The position numbers and the translations under genes are program-made. From the NCBI GenBank assembly GCA_001972305.1, contig BDDD01001680.1, positions 160,730 through 224,729 on the forward strand: a stretch of DNA of 64,000 nucleotides, given 5' to 3'. Positions 35,735-47,695 of this stretch are shown one piece after another (the stretch's first letter is position 1; each line of letters begins with the position of its first letter). Source of the stretch: Cephalotus follicularis. Its lineage: Eukaryota > Streptophyta > Magnoliopsida > Oxalidales > Cephalotaceae. Below the pieces are notes generated by a model. The model was not told the DNA's origin. It ran no database searches and worked only from the letters and a program-made list of their open reading frames with translations.

Positions 35735-35824
35735 TTACTACTTGGTCCATGTCTACCCAAATACCCTTCAATTTGATTTGTCTTGAAATTAGTGCTTTTG
35801 CCTTTATAGCAGAATATTAAAACA

Positions 35825-35833
35825 AATTATGTA
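35825..35833. other. 9-bp target site duplication of MULE-1, left copy
   Basis: AATTATGTA here equals AATTATGTA at 42012-42020. A 9-bp TSD is the hallmark of Mutator-like elements. Confidence 0.92.
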
Positions 35834-36381
35834 GGGTAAATTACACAAAAACACCTAAGTTTTATCTCCGCGGACACTTTAGCACCTGAAGATTGCAAAA
35901 TGACAAAGTGACACCTCATTTTTAACGCTGTTAACAGAAATGACAAAATACAATTTTACCCTTATATTAAAAAATCTGTACTTCGTCTCTGCACTGATTT
36001 CACTTCAATGAATTGAAACACAGCCCTTCCTTCGTCATTGGTGATGGAACTTCAATGAATTGAAACCACAACCCTTCGTCATTGGTGATTCACTTGAGTT
36101 TGTATTGATTCACTCTACATTCTATCATTGTAACTTCACCGAAAGCAAGGGTTGACAAGAGTCGATCGTACCAAATGCAGAAGTTCATCAAGGTAAGGGT
36201 TTTTCTTCACCTTCTATGATTTTTTTAAATTTAATTAGTAATGTTAATTTTTTTCTCCATATTTTGAATTTCAAACTCATAGAAACCATTATTAAGCCTT
36301 ATAATAGTTTTACAAAAACCTAGGTAAATTGGGGGAAACCAAAATTTGAAAAGTATAAATGTGTTCTATGTAGGTTTGACA

Positions 36382-39300
36382 ATGCTGCACAACATCATTC
36401 TATTTTTTGGAGCCGAGGAACAAGGGCGTCCAATTAAGTATGTGGATCCAGATTACTTCTCCTACCTTATTCTACTGTCTGAGATTTTTGCTATTATGGG
36501 CACTAAACATGTAAGTGTCGTTATTCGGTCTACTGATGGTTTGGTTGTTAAGGATGATAAAACTTTAATGCACGTGTTTGAAATGCATAATGGGATAGAG
36601 GAAATAATATTGTTTGTTGAGGAAAACAAAGATGAAAGTGTGGATTTTATAATTCCTCCAGAATGGGATATAGAAAAAAGTGTAGAAAACTGTAAAGATG
36701 TTGGCGATGCTAGTAGTAATATGGGTGAGCATAATGTTGGGGATGTGGGAGATATTAGGACTGACAAGGGTAAAGGTATTGTGAATGATGACAGTAGGGT
36801 AGGGGTAGAAAATAATGTGGTAGACAATGACCCTGGAGATGCTGGTGTAGAACCAGAGGACATGTATGGATTCTCTGTTGATGATGATGACAGTGAGTGG
36901 TTTGCATCTGAGGAAGATAGTGTTGGTTGTAGTGAATCAAGTGAAGATGTCAATGATGTTGTGGATGAGCGTGGGGGTAGCAGTGATGACTATTTTGATG
37001 TATACCAATCTGATGGATCTGTGGATCCATTGAGTAGTGATGAAGATGGTGATGTAAGGGTAAGAAGGAAGACATTTGATTATAGATATAAAAGGGGAGG
37101 TCAAGGTTTTTAAACCAAGACCAGATGGTAGGATAGAATTTGAAATAGGGCATGTTTTTGGGAATGTGCAAGAATTTAGAGATAAGTTATCACAATATGC
37201 TATTCAAGGTGGATATAACTTGAAAACAAGGCCAAATGAACGACATAGAATAACTTCTACATGCATGGGTGATGGATGCAAATGGAGAATGCATGCCCCT
37301 GTTTTAAGTGATGAGAAGACCTTTATGGTAAAAACCATGAACCCCTTGAACACTTGTTCTAGGCCTCTGAACATTAAAGTAGCAAACTCAACTTGGATAG
37401 CTAATCAGTTGGATGATCTACTGAAAGTTGATCCAAATATGAGTTATGAGCTTATGCAAGAGACTCTAGCTAAGTTGTACAATGTTAATGCACATCCTAA
37501 ACAACTGTATAGAGCTAGAAAGAAAGCATTGGAGAAAAATGAAGGGAAACACAGTAAGGCATACTCATATTTGTATAATTATGCAAATCTCATTAAGGAA
37601 ACAAATCCAGGATCAATTATAAAGTTTGGGTTTGAGACTATGCAAGAGGATTATGTAGGGCCTCCAAAATTTCAGAGGATGTTCATTTGTTATGAAGCAT
37701 CAAAGAGAGGATTTCAACAAGGATGCATGCCTTTTATTAGTTTAGATGGATGTCATCTCAAGGGCCCATATGGTGGGATTCTCCTCTGTGCAATTGCATT
37801 GGATGGAAACCAAGGACTGTTTCCTGTTGTTGTTGCTATGGTTGAAGTGGAGTGCAGGGAAAGCTGGGAATTTTTTTTGACTTGTTTATACGAAGCCATT
37901 GGTGATGGCACTGAAGAGCATCCTCTAGTTATTGTGTCAGATCAAACAAAGGTATGTAAATTATTTTTATTTGCATACATATGTAAATTGTTTATCTCTT
38001 ACATAGCTTCTAATACTAATAATGATGAATACCTTTTATTGGTTTAGATGGATGTCATCTCAAGGGCCCATATGGTGGGATTCTCCTCTGTGCAATTGCA
38101 TTGGATGGAAACCAAGGACTGTTTCCTGTTGCTGTTGCTGTGGTTGAAGTGGAGTGCAGGGAAAGCTGGGAATTTTTCTTGACTTGTTTATACGAAGCCA
38201 TTGGTGATGGCACTGAAGAGCATCCTCTAGTTATTAAGTCAGATCAAACAAAGGTATGTAAATTATTTTTATTTGCATACATATGTAAATTGTTTATCTC
38301 TTACATAGCTTCTAATACTAATAATGATGAATATGTATTAAATATAGTAATGATGAATATCTCTTAAAAATGAAGGGAAACACAGTAAGGCATACTCATA
38401 TTTGTATGCATATGTAAATTATGACTCTTGCAAACAACAAATATGTTACTTATGAATTTGTGTTATATGTAGGGACTGTTAGAATCAGTGGCTGATATTT
38501 TTCCTTGGTCTAAGCACAGATATTGTGCTATACATATATATGCAAATTGGAGAAAGTCTTACCCAAGATTAGAACTTAGAATGGATTTTTGGAGAGCTGC
38601 TAGAGCTTATGACAGGTTATCCTGGAAGAGTGCCATGGATACATTGAGAAGACACAGTGAGAAGGGTTGTAACAAACTGATGGAGATGCCTTTGCATTTG
38701 TGGGCTAGGCATGCATTTGATTTGACAAGCAAGAGTGAGCATAACACTAACAATATGTCTAAGTCTTTTAACCAGTGGGTTGGGAAGATTAGGAGTCAGA
38801 CAATTCTGAAATTTCTTGAAGGTGTAAGAATGAAAATAATGACCATGATGTGTAAGAGATATGGAAAGACATGTGAATGTAGGGATAAAAAAGTCAGCAA
38901 AGTCACACCAAATGCTAAGGCCAGATTGAATCAAATCATTAAAGACTCCGCGAACTGCAGATTATTACCTGCTAGTGCTGAGGAGTATCAAGTTTTAGAG
39001 CATGAAAACAAATATGTGGTGAGTTTGAGGAGTAGGACTTGTAGCTGTAATGAGTGGAATTTGACTGGGCTTCCATGTAGGCATGCAGTTCCCCCACTCT
39101 CTCACAGAAGGGAGAATATTAAAGATTATTGTGATGAATACTACAGTGTCAACAGATATGTTGCAACCTACAGTCACCTCATCCATCCTCTTCCTGAGGC
39201 AGATTTAGAACCTGAAGAGATCTTGCAGGATATTCAGCCACCAACATTGAAGAGGTTACCTGGCAGACCTAGAGTAAATAGAAGAAGAGAAATGGGTGAG

Positions 39301-39536
39301 CCTAGTGAAAGGAAGAGATCCTGCTCACTTAAATGTTCCAATTGTGGTGATATTGGACATAATTGTAGAAGCTGTCAAAGGGCTCCTGTGGCAAAAAAGG
39401 TATGAAGTATTAGTTTGTGCTTTCATATCATTCAAGTTAATCAATGTTTATACTTACATAGCCATTGTTTTTGTTTTGGCAGAAGAAGAAAAGTGTAGGA
39501 AGACCTCGATCAGCACCTACGGGCATGCAATCATAA
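36382..39536 (+). pseudogene. MULE-1 transposase (mudrA-like), frameshifted
   Basis: The first ATG after a likely 5'-UTR intron acceptor is 36382. Order of parts: N-terminal PB1-like region (about 36382-36650), acidic Asp/Glu/Ser linker to about 37070, then a single-base frameshift near 37095. Next is the DNA-binding region (SQYAIQGGYNLKTRPN, CKWRMHAP), then the MULE domain with FISLDGCHLKGPYGG and LVIVSDQTK holding the two catalytic Asp. Exon 1 ends at 37951 directly after DQTK. Exon 2 is 38473-39399 (AIHIYANWRK, the SWIM zinc finger CSCNEWNLTGLPCRHA, the CCHC knuckle CSNCGDIGHNCRSC). A short third exon starts at 39483 and stops at 39536; a duplicated alternative runs to about 39814. DNA transposase by family; currently not translatable as one protein. 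Confidence 0.88.
37730..38333 (+). repeat. 302-bp tandem duplication inside the MULE-1 transposase
   Basis: Copies 37730-38031 and 38032-38333 are nearly identical. Each carries the exon segment from the first catalytic Asp to DQTK plus the donor and first part of the intron, so the second copy lies within the intron. A further 42-bp piece of exon 1 (37535-37576) reappears at 38366-38407. Confidence 0.93.
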
Positions 39537-39657
39537 CCTCCTGTTATGGGAACCCGAATGGTATGAAGTATCAGTTTGTGATTTCAAATCATTCAAGTTA
39601 ATCAATGTTTATACTTACATAGTTTCTGTTTTTATTTTGGCAGAAGAAGAAAAGTGT
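39400..39657 (+). repeat. Duplicated intron-exon unit at the 3' end of the MULE-1 transposase
   Basis: Sequence from GTATGAAGTAT through TTTGGCAGAAGAAGAAAAG occurs at 39400-39497 and again at 39561-39657 (offset 161). Each copy contains a complete small intron and the start of a Lys-rich exon. The second exon copy reads an Arg/Ser-rich tail ending GGTQ. Confidence 0.9.
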
Positions 39658-40558
39658 GGGAAGAAAACCAACATTCAAAGGCAGAGGAAGAATGCTTACC
39701 AGATCTCAGATGCCAAGCAGGGGTAGAGGCCAAGCACCAAGCAGGGGATGGTTTACATCACAGAAAACTAGTGGTAGTGCTGTTGACAATCCTAGGGATG
39801 GGGGAACCCAATAGAGCACAAATGGAAGGCAGGACCACATGATGTGATTCCATGTGCTTTGTTTTTTTTTTGAAAGAATACAAAAGTTGTGGGTTTTTTG
39901 TTGTATGCCTTTTTTTTGGGGAGGTTAGATAACTTTGACAGGTAGATGGGTATTAGGCATGCTTTTGACATTTTGTTGGGAAGTTCTGTCTATCATTGTA
40001 TTAATAGTTTTAATACTTTGTTGACACTTTTATCAGTTTTAATATAATGGCCAAGTGTAGTGCCATTAGTTTAAATTATATTGATTTGATGTTGGTGAAT
40101 TATATTGAATTGATGTTGGCATGAGATATGCAGATTGTTGGCATGAGATACATAGCTTATTTGAAGTGCACAAGAATTTGGCATGATATATGCAGATTGT
40201 TGGCATATTAGATTATTGACACAGATTATTTTTTTGAGGTAACACCTGATATTTACATTACAAAACACATTTCACCAACACTCTTACAGTGATCCATATA
40301 TCTGTGATATTTCTTCAATACATTACACAAAACTAAAAATAAACAACAATATTACAATACAAAAATAAAGGCAAGCTAAAACTAATAACAACAATATACA
40401 ATCTTTTATTACCATCTCCTTATAAGCAAAGAAGACATAACATAAAAACCGCATTAGACATTACATTGACTTAGTTCAACAAAATAACAATACATGAACT
40501 ATTACATTTTCAACACTAAACACTATTGCATTAGTTCCTCCGTAACATCCTGCTCACA

Positions 40559-40990
40559 TTAGTTTTTCGATAACAACAAAATCATAAAAACCATGAACAT
40601 ATTACAGATAAAGTTTACAAGCACCAATATTTTTAGGTACCCTAAAGAATTCTCGAATAACTGCAGCTGCCCAAACAATCTATTCTTTTCATCCTTTAAA
40701 CTCTTAAATTCTGCCCTTAGCAATTCCTCAAACTCATTGCCTCGTATGTAAGCATTTGTTCCATTACAGTTACAGTCTCCTCTCTTATACATATCAGTAG
40801 AAACACCAATGGGCAAACACCAACCCAAGAACCCACCACCACAGTTCTTGTCTTCACAGCAATAGTAAAGCTTGTTTTTATTCTTCTCTAACTGCACAAT
40901 CTTGACCGAAGCCCGCTTTCCACATTTGTAAAATTTGTTCAGGTATTTAAGTCCATTGCACTCAACCTCATTGACACTTGATGAAGACAT
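40559..40990 (-). CDS. MULE-1 second gene: GRF-type zinc finger protein with coiled coil and C-terminal membrane segment
   Basis: 143 residues from ATG 40990-40988 (MSSSSVNEVECNG) to the stop at 40559. The zinc finger-like part is YKCGKRASVKIVQLEKNKN, then KLYYCCEDKNCGGGFLGWC, matching the spacing of Cys and the aromatic/Trp end of GRF fingers. A charged helical stretch follows (EFEELLRAEFKSLKDEKNRL). The last about 25 residues are hydrophobic (LVLVNFICNMFMVFMILLL), a likely membrane anchor. The same order (GRF finger, coiled coil, terminal membrane segment) is common in small plant GRF proteins. It runs convergently to the transposase. Function unknown; it may bind nucleic acid (family inference). 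Alternative: a captured host gene. No break is seen. Confidence 0.75.
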   Translation of the reverse strand: MSSSSVNEVECNGLKYLNKFYKCGKRASVKIVQLEKNKNKLYYCCEDKNCGGGFLGWCLPIGVSTDMYKRGDCNCNGTNAYIRGNEFEELLRAEFKSLKDEKNRLFGQLQLFENSLGYLKILVLVNFICNMFMVFMILLLSKN

Positions 40991-42020
40991 ATCTAACAAA
41001 TTAAACATATAATCCAATGACGAAAATCAGTTGCAGTTATTTGATCATCACTTGTGGATAGTGATATAATGCATAGTGATACAATGAATAAGTAAACAAA
41101 TCCAGAATGCAGAGTAATTATCAATGTCATAGAATGAAGCATTGTGATAGAATGGACAAGTACACAATGATAGAATACATAGTCAATGCACATACAAGCC
41201 ACATTGTAACAGTGAAGTACATAGGGACCCATTACTTTTGGATATTGTAACCATAACTCCGTATATAGTAGTAAGGTATATACCACTGAATAATTTCAGA
41301 AACCAAAATTAATCAAGCAATTATTCATGAAAAAAAAATTTCAATGGCAACCAAAAATCATTTCAACCCAAAAGTTATGTAGTCAATTTCATCTGATTCA
41401 GTTACTGCAAAAAAAAAAAATTAGGGTTGATCGAACTAACCCAGAAATTTACAGATGCAGCTATAAATGGAAACCCACAACCACATCAAATTAACCAAGA
41501 TAATTTCAATGCCCATATTTTCAGTTATTGCCCAAATTTATATAACCCAAAACAACATCTATCAAAAAAATATTGTAAGAAATTTAAACCAAAAGTAAGA
41601 TATGTAACCTAAGTGAGTCTTGTGAGTCTTGATGGCTTGATCGAAGGTCGACGACGGCGCACAGATAAGTGGTCACCGGTACTCTAATTTGAGAGGAAAG
41701 ATGTTGTTTCGGTTTCCATGTAAATGAGATGACAGAGAGACGAGAGAGACGAGAGGAAAGAAAAATCGACAAAAGAGATAACCTGAAGGTGGTGAGTTTG
41801 AGGAGGAAGGGTAATTTTGGTATTAATAAAATGTTCTTGGTATAATGCTGACGTGGAAGTGTTAAACTAACGGATAAACTAACAGCAGATTAACGTCAGG
41901 TGTCTAACTGTCTACCAAACAGCATCATAAGTGTCAAAGTTTCTGTTTTGAATCTACAGGTGTTAAAGTGTCCGCGGAGATAAAACTTAGGTATTTTTGT
42001 GTAATTTACCCAATTATGTA

Positions 42021-43719
42021 TTGTCTTTTGTCATCAAGAAAATTCATTTTTGTTGATGTATATGATCTTTTTTATTTTATTTTGAATATGAGCTAGTTAT
42101 GACCAGTGGCAGACACAAGTACCATTCAAGTGGGGGCAGCTGCCCCCAATTGTCATTACTTGTGTCCGCCACGACCTTTACAATTCGGTGATTGACAGAG
42201 CCTATCAAGAGTTCACTCATCTTGATCATAAATATATAGATTTTAAATGTTTTGTGTTTACAAAGAAAGACCTCTGTCTATATCAAATTTTCCACAAATA
42301 ATATTACTCTATCACTCAATTACATATTGTAAAAGAGTAGGCTTTGTTAGTGTATATGAGATTTTTGAGCAGGCTTTGAAAACTTTGATTGAATAAGCTC
42401 ATATTATTGTTTTTAGCTCTCCTATGTTGTTGTATGTTGTCAAAATCATCTGGGAAGCTCGAATTTACACTAAAAAAGCAGTCATATAGCCGTTTGGAGC
42501 ATATAGAAAATCCTTTGATTGTAGTCAAGTTATAAACTGGCCGTTGCCTGAATTTTGCGATCCAACACGTCGACTTCATTTTCTGACATGTCGACTTGAT
42601 TCTAATATGGCATTAGACGTCGACTTGTATTTGAAATGAGCTTGACTTAATTCTTTAAATTCTTAGCACGCTGACTTGTTCTTCGCAACACGTCGACCTG
42701 TTCTTCAATATCTCCAACATGTCGACTTCATATGGCTTTAAGACGTCGACTTGAAAAGTTCTAAGTCTCTGCCAAAATTTGTGAAGGAATTTTTTTTCTT
42801 CACATTGACTTTTTATCTTTAGAAGTCAACTTGGTCTTCATGTGTTGACTTGATTTGAAATCTAGAGCTTTGAACATTGGCTTCATATCTTTAAACATCA
42901 ACTTGTTCTTATGACTTCCTGTACAAATAAACAAATCACCAACATATCGACTTAATTTGTTGTTCGTGTCAACGTGATAGATCCAAGTTAATATAGTATA
43001 TTTGAAGACAGTTTTAACATAGTAATAAAAAATTCTTTGATCTCTTTTTGAACTTGTAAACTTCATAACATTTTAACATTTTGTTATCATCAAAATCAAC
43101 ATTTTAAGATTAGTTAGCGTTTGAAAAACCCAACATTATTCTCCTTTTTTATGATGACAAAATCTTACGATAAATTTGAAAATATTTTGACAAGTATAAG
43201 AATTTAGTTTTGAAAAACCTTCCCCTTAATACAAAAAGGGTTTAATAACTTAAAAATCTAAACTTTTAAGAACTATTAAGGATTAAATTCTTATAAACTT
43301 ACAAAGTGAAACAAGCATTGAAATTCATAAAGATAAAGAATATACCAATTGAAAAGATTTCATAAAGATTAAAGAATATACCTATGTATTGTAGCTTGCA
43401 TCTTGGCATCTTAGCTTGCATCTTAACAATTGCAATTGTATCTTAGCATTGATATAATTTAATTCTTACACTTCTATTTATGTTATTTTCTCTCTCATTT
43501 TGGAGAGAATAAAAAAAAAAGCATATAACTCCAATACTTAAACATAAGCATGAAACATTAAACACGTTTAAATAACATATCCAAGTTCAAAACATTATTT
43601 TGTTCAAACCATAGCATAAACTAGCATCAACTATCAAATTGTTATAAACATTAAACATTCAAAGTCAACATCCAAAATATCTAACTTGCTATATAAAAAT
43701 TAACAATTCATGCAAAATC
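42021..43719. other. Intergenic DNA with a cluster of CGTCGACTTG motifs
   Basis: No gene. Between about 42565 and 42965 the words ACACGTCGACTT, ACATGTCGACTTGA, AGACGTCGACTTG, ACACGTCGACCTG and degraded forms recur about ten times. The rest is AT-rich, with nothing assigned. Confidence 0.65.
42106..42172. repeat. 67-bp perfect-centre foldback (two element ends back to back)
   Basis: GTGGCAGACACAAGTA at the left and TACTTGTGTCCGCCAC at the right are inverted copies (one mismatch). The centre is the 16-bp palindrome GGGGGCAGCTGCCCCC (42132-42147). GACC flanks it on both sides (42101-42104, 42173-42176). The arm sequence resembles hAT-type termini seen in plant genomes (recall). Confidence 0.75.
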
Positions 43720-44477
43720 AACATTCATCTTCACATAAATCAATATGCTTGTTCCTTGAATGATGAACTGGATTTTTTGATAAACACATGGTACTAGTAT
43801 TATCACAATTAATAGCAACATTTTCAAAAATAAAACCATAATTAGCAAGTTATTGCATCATACATAATACTTAAGCACAACTTCCTACTGTAATGTATTC
43901 AGTCTCGGTGATAGAAAGTGCTACCAAGTTTTACTTTTTACTATATCAAGATATAAGCATATTTCCAAAAAATTGGCATGAGCCATTAGTACTCTTACGA
44001 TCTTCCTTATAACCACCAAAATCGGCATCTTAGTCACCATGCAATTCTAAGTAAGAATCTTGGGAATATTAGAGGCCTTAGGTAGCGTATATGTTAGATA
44101 TTTAAAAATTATTTTTACAACAAAAAGATGAGACTATTTAGGATCATATTGAAAACGTGCATATAAACATACACTAAATAAAATGTCTAGTCTACTAGCA
44201 GTTAAATATAACAATGATCCAATCATACTTCTATAAAGCTTTTGGTCAACTGATTTACCTTGCTCATCCTTATCCAACTTTGTAGATGTACTCGTAGGAG
44301 AATTACTCTTCTTTGACGTTTCCATCCCAAATCTTTTTAGCAAATCTTTAATATACTTTGATTGGTTGATGAATATGTCATCTTTGGATAATTTGGAGTT
44401 CAAGGAAGAAATTTAATTCTCCCATCATACTCATCTCAGAATCAGTTTTTAGCATTTCAGAAAACTCCTTACACATA
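43720..44477 (-). pseudogene. Copia F fragment: RT C-terminus and RNase H
   Basis: The minus strand reads MCKEFSEMLKTDSEMSMMGE then LNFFLELQI, IFINQSKYIKDLLKRFGME, KLDKDEQGKSVDQKLYRSM and IGSLLYLTASRLDILFSVCLY. Decayed RNase H follows down to about 43720. This is a different Copia lineage from A, B, C and D. It has no LTRs or other domains and is truncated at 44477 by the LINE. Confidence 0.82.
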
Positions 44478-45149
44478 GATTCATTACCATTCCTAATGAT
44501 CCATCGAAGCCCTTTATAACAATAATACCAACCAGATTTCAAAACTTTCCAGGCGATAGAAGAATTATTGGTGGATCTCATGTAATTGATTTTAGCAAGA
44601 GTTAAATATATAGCTTTGAGAGTTTTTACCCACAGAGAATCAGGTTCTTTAAGGAACCGTTAGTTAAGTTTAACCAGCATAGCATTATTAGCCGTTCTAA
44701 TTAATTTGATACCCAGCCCTCCATTGAAAGTAGGTTTAGTAACATTGTTCCAATTAACCAAATGGATTTTATTTTTATCCGTCGTTGAATCCCATAAAAA
44801 ATCCCTATTCATTTTATCCAATTGATTGGTGACCTAAGCTGGAAATTTAAGGATTTGCATGTGATGGATTGGTATGGACGAAGTGAAAGATTTAATCAGG
44901 GTAATTCTGCCTGCCAGGAATAAAAGCCCCACTTTCCAACCTGCGAGTTTAGCCTTAATTCCGAGTCTATAATACTAGCATAATTACTACTCTAGCTACC
45001 GTTGTGATGTAATTGGAATCCCAAAAATCTACCAAGAGTAGTAGTCACCGGAAGATTTAAATTCAAGCACATATCAGCTTTAGAGGCCTCAGAAGTATTT
45101 GGGGAGAAAAACATTTTAGACTTAACATAATTAATTTTTTGTCCAGACT

Positions 45150-45720
45150 CTAGCATAATCCTTCAATGATATGTCTGATAGCCTCCACATTTTGTGCAGA
45201 AGCGTGACCAAAAAGTAAAAGGTCATCGACAAAGAAGATGTGAGAAAATTTGGGTCCACTACAAGAAGCAGAAATCGGTTTCCAACCATGGTTAACACAA
45301 CTTTCTTCAATCAAAGTAGATAGGAATTCCATGCATAAGATGAAAATATAAGGAGAAAAAGGGCCTCCTTGTCTTATCCCACACAATGGAAGGAAATTGT
45401 CCTTGTTGGAACCATTAATAAGAATGGAGAGGGCAGAAGAAGAAATACAAGACATGATCAGTTTAATAATATTTTGTGGGAAGTTGAAGTGAATCAAGGT
45501 TTTACGAATAAAACTTTATTCCAATCTATCATATGATTTTTCCAAATCTATTTTGACAACCATAGCCCCATATCTTCCTTTCTTCTCCATCATGAAGTGA
45601 ACAATCTCTTGGACAATAATATAATTATCCGCGGATTTTCTCCCAGACACGAAACTTCTCTATAGAGTGTTAATAAGATCATTCAAATGAGAACGAATGC
45701 GAACAACAATGATTTTGTTG
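45150..45720 (-). pseudogene. LINE reverse transcriptase core
   Basis: The minus strand reads GRKSADNYIIVQEIVHFMM, VKIDLEKSYDRLE (stop for Trp), LIMSCISSSALSILINGS, CGIRQGGPFSPYIFILCMEF and FSHIFFVDDLLLFGHAS. The FVDD box holds the catalytic Asp pair (usually FADD in plant L1). Confidence 0.85.
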
Positions 45721-46462
45721 ATTAACCTTTACAAAGTATTACAAAGACTAATAGGTCTTACTGCATGATACAATCAGCCCCCACATATTTAGGAATTAAA
45801 CAAATGTTAGTAGATTTAAATTAGGAGGGATTTAACCTGACCTAAAAGCGTCCGTAAACAGGGAAAAAACAGATCCCGTAATAGTATCCCAACACTGATG
45901 GAAAAATACAGGATGAAACCCGTCACAGCCAGGGGTTTTAAGAGGTTTTAAGGAGAACACGGCAATTTAAATCTCCAAATGGGAAGGCATCACACCCAAA
46001 TTAGTAGAATCATTCATGGACAATTTACCCATAGGTGGAATACTATCCGGATAATAAAGGAGGGAGGCAACCAAGGAAATGGGGTATAAATCTTGGAAGT
46101 GTTTGACAATGTGAAATCTAATATCGTTACGGGGAATTCAACCAAAGTCTCACCGAATCACGTAATGCAGTAATCTTGTTTTGTCTGCGTCTAATAAGGG
46201 TAGAAATGTGGGAAAAAGATGTATTCCTATGTCCTAAGTGAAGCCAGTCAAGGCATTATTTAATAGCCCACAGCTTTTCTTCCTGTTTAAGGATGTCTTG
46301 ATAATCGACATATAATTGATGGTCAAGATTAATAAGTATAAGGACCAGCCAAAATATGTTTGTTTTTTTTAAAAAAACATTACCGAACACATTACGATTC
46401 CAAGAACTCAAAGCATTAGCACAGGCCTGGATAGCTTGAATAGGAGAATCCTTAAAAGGGCC

Positions 46463-47259
46463 CTAAGACGAGGACACCACATTTTGAAAATCTGGGTGAG
46501 ACAACCACATAGACTCAAAACGAAACCTTCTCAGGGGAGGATAGTCCATCGGATTAGTGTCCATCAAGATTGGACAATGGTCATCAGACAATCTAGATAA
46601 ATGCAAAACCACATTATTAAGGAATAAAACCTTCCATCTACTATTCGTAAGAGCTCTATCAAGTCTTTCCAAGATAAGACTATTAAAGGATTGCAAATTT
46701 GACCAGGTAAACTTAAGACCAACAAACCTCAGGTCCACCATATTCATGTTATTAATACAATCAGAAAAAGCCGAGGAACGACTTAAGTAAACAAGGTTAC
46801 CTTCCAGCTTATTAGTATTAGAAATCACCTCATTGAAATCCTCCATAACTAACTAGGGAAGTCTATGAAATGAAGCATACTCATTTAAACACATCCATAA
46901 ATCTTTTCTATGAATATAGTTAGGACTAGCATAAATTGTGGGAACAATAAAACCAGAATCAAAAGGCATAACCTTCACATAAGCATGAATTGCTTGCAGG
47001 GTGGAAAGTAAGATATCCACTTGGATCAAGGCAGGTTCCACAGTAACTGGATACCACCAGAAAAACCAATAGGATCAATACGAAAAACTTTCACAAACCC
47101 GAGAGAATTACAAACCAAGTCCGCTCGCTCACCAGAGATACGAGTTTCAGAAACCACAAATAAGGACGGACTATGAGCACGACATAAATCCAGGAAGTTC
47201 ATCTTGAAACTCTCACCCCTAGCCCTTGTTGTGGCAAAAGCATGCTTTAGGGGGAACAA
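46463..47259 (-). pseudogene. LINE endonuclease domain
   Basis: Apurinic-endonuclease-like fold pieces on the minus strand: LFVVSETRISGERADLV, the segment RIDPIGFSGGIQLLWN, then EDFNEVISNTNKLEG, LRFVGLKFTWSN and RLDRALTNSRWKVLF, ending with LSDDHCPIL. Broken between the 47259-47026 and 46846-46463 frames. Confidence 0.82.
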
Positions 47260-47463
47260 TCAGGTTAGGGTTGTTATATGTCGTGGTAAATAGATTAAGG
47301 CTAAACTACAAATTTAGTACTTGAACTTTCATTAAATTTGCAATTAGGTACTTGAACTTCATTTGTGTTCAATTAGGTAACAGAACTTTAAAATCGCGTT
47401 CAATTGGATACCTGCCGTCAACATATCATAACGGCCACTAACGAAAAGCAAACGTGGCAAGCG

Positions 47464-47695
47464 ACGTGGCTTTATGAAATATTAAACAAATAGAAATGTT
47501 GACGTGGCAGAAATCAATACAAAACACACACACGATCAAAAAGAAAAAAAATGCACAAACCAATCTGCCATGAACCCTAGATTTCACTCCTAAATCCGTC
47601 ACCAACAAATATCAGCTTCTCAATCAATTGAATCCCTAAATCCATCCTATAGAAACCTAAATCGCTACAGATTCAAGAACTTATTCAACCACAGA
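47464..47695 (+). repeat. MULE-2 left terminal inverted repeat (inner part)
   Basis: Starts ACGTGGCTTTATGAAATAT and ends ATTCAACCACAGA, directly before the start codon of the GRF gene at 47696. Its partner is 52635-52867 inverted. Confidence 0.9.

Larger units (their letters stand above)
35834..42011 (+). mobile_element. MULE-1, Mutator-like element with transposase and convergent GRF zinc finger gene
   Basis: 6178 bp between perfect 9-bp TSDs. The terminal inverted repeats match over about 61 bp with three mismatches (35834-35894 and 41951-42011, beginning GGGTAAATTACACAAAAA), with weaker similarity further in. On the plus strand it carries a mudrA-like transposase (36382-39536) and on the minus strand a GRF zinc finger gene (40990-40559), each starting from its own end and pointing to the middle. 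A frameshift and internal duplications suggest the transposase is now defective. Confidence 0.93.
44478..47270 (-). mobile_element. L1-type LINE remnant (endonuclease, reverse transcriptase, zf-RVT)
   Basis: The minus strand carries, in order, an endonuclease domain (47259-46463), a reverse transcriptase (about 45720-45150) and a zf-RVT-like region (about 44980-44480: NGGLGIKLIRTANNAMLVKL, then IAWKVLKSG, YKGLRWIIRNGNES). Many stops and shifts; no target duplication or poly-A tail could be defined. It abuts Copia F at about 44478 and MULE-2 at about 47290. Confidence 0.83.

Noticed and set aside
36462-36953. 163-codon minus-strand frame opposite the MULE-1 acidic linker
   Set aside because: Ser/Thr/Pro-rich translation is the mirror of Asp/Glu/Ser codons on the plus strand, a typical shadow.
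38101-38367. Second MULE transposase fragment as an independent gene
   Set aside because: It is the second copy of the 302-bp tandem duplication and lies in the intron.
40993-41286. Minus-strand frame upstream of the GRF gene in MULE-1
   Set aside because: Tyr/Cys/His-rich translation of AT-rich repeats of CATAGTGATACAATG type; no domain. At most it is leader sequence.
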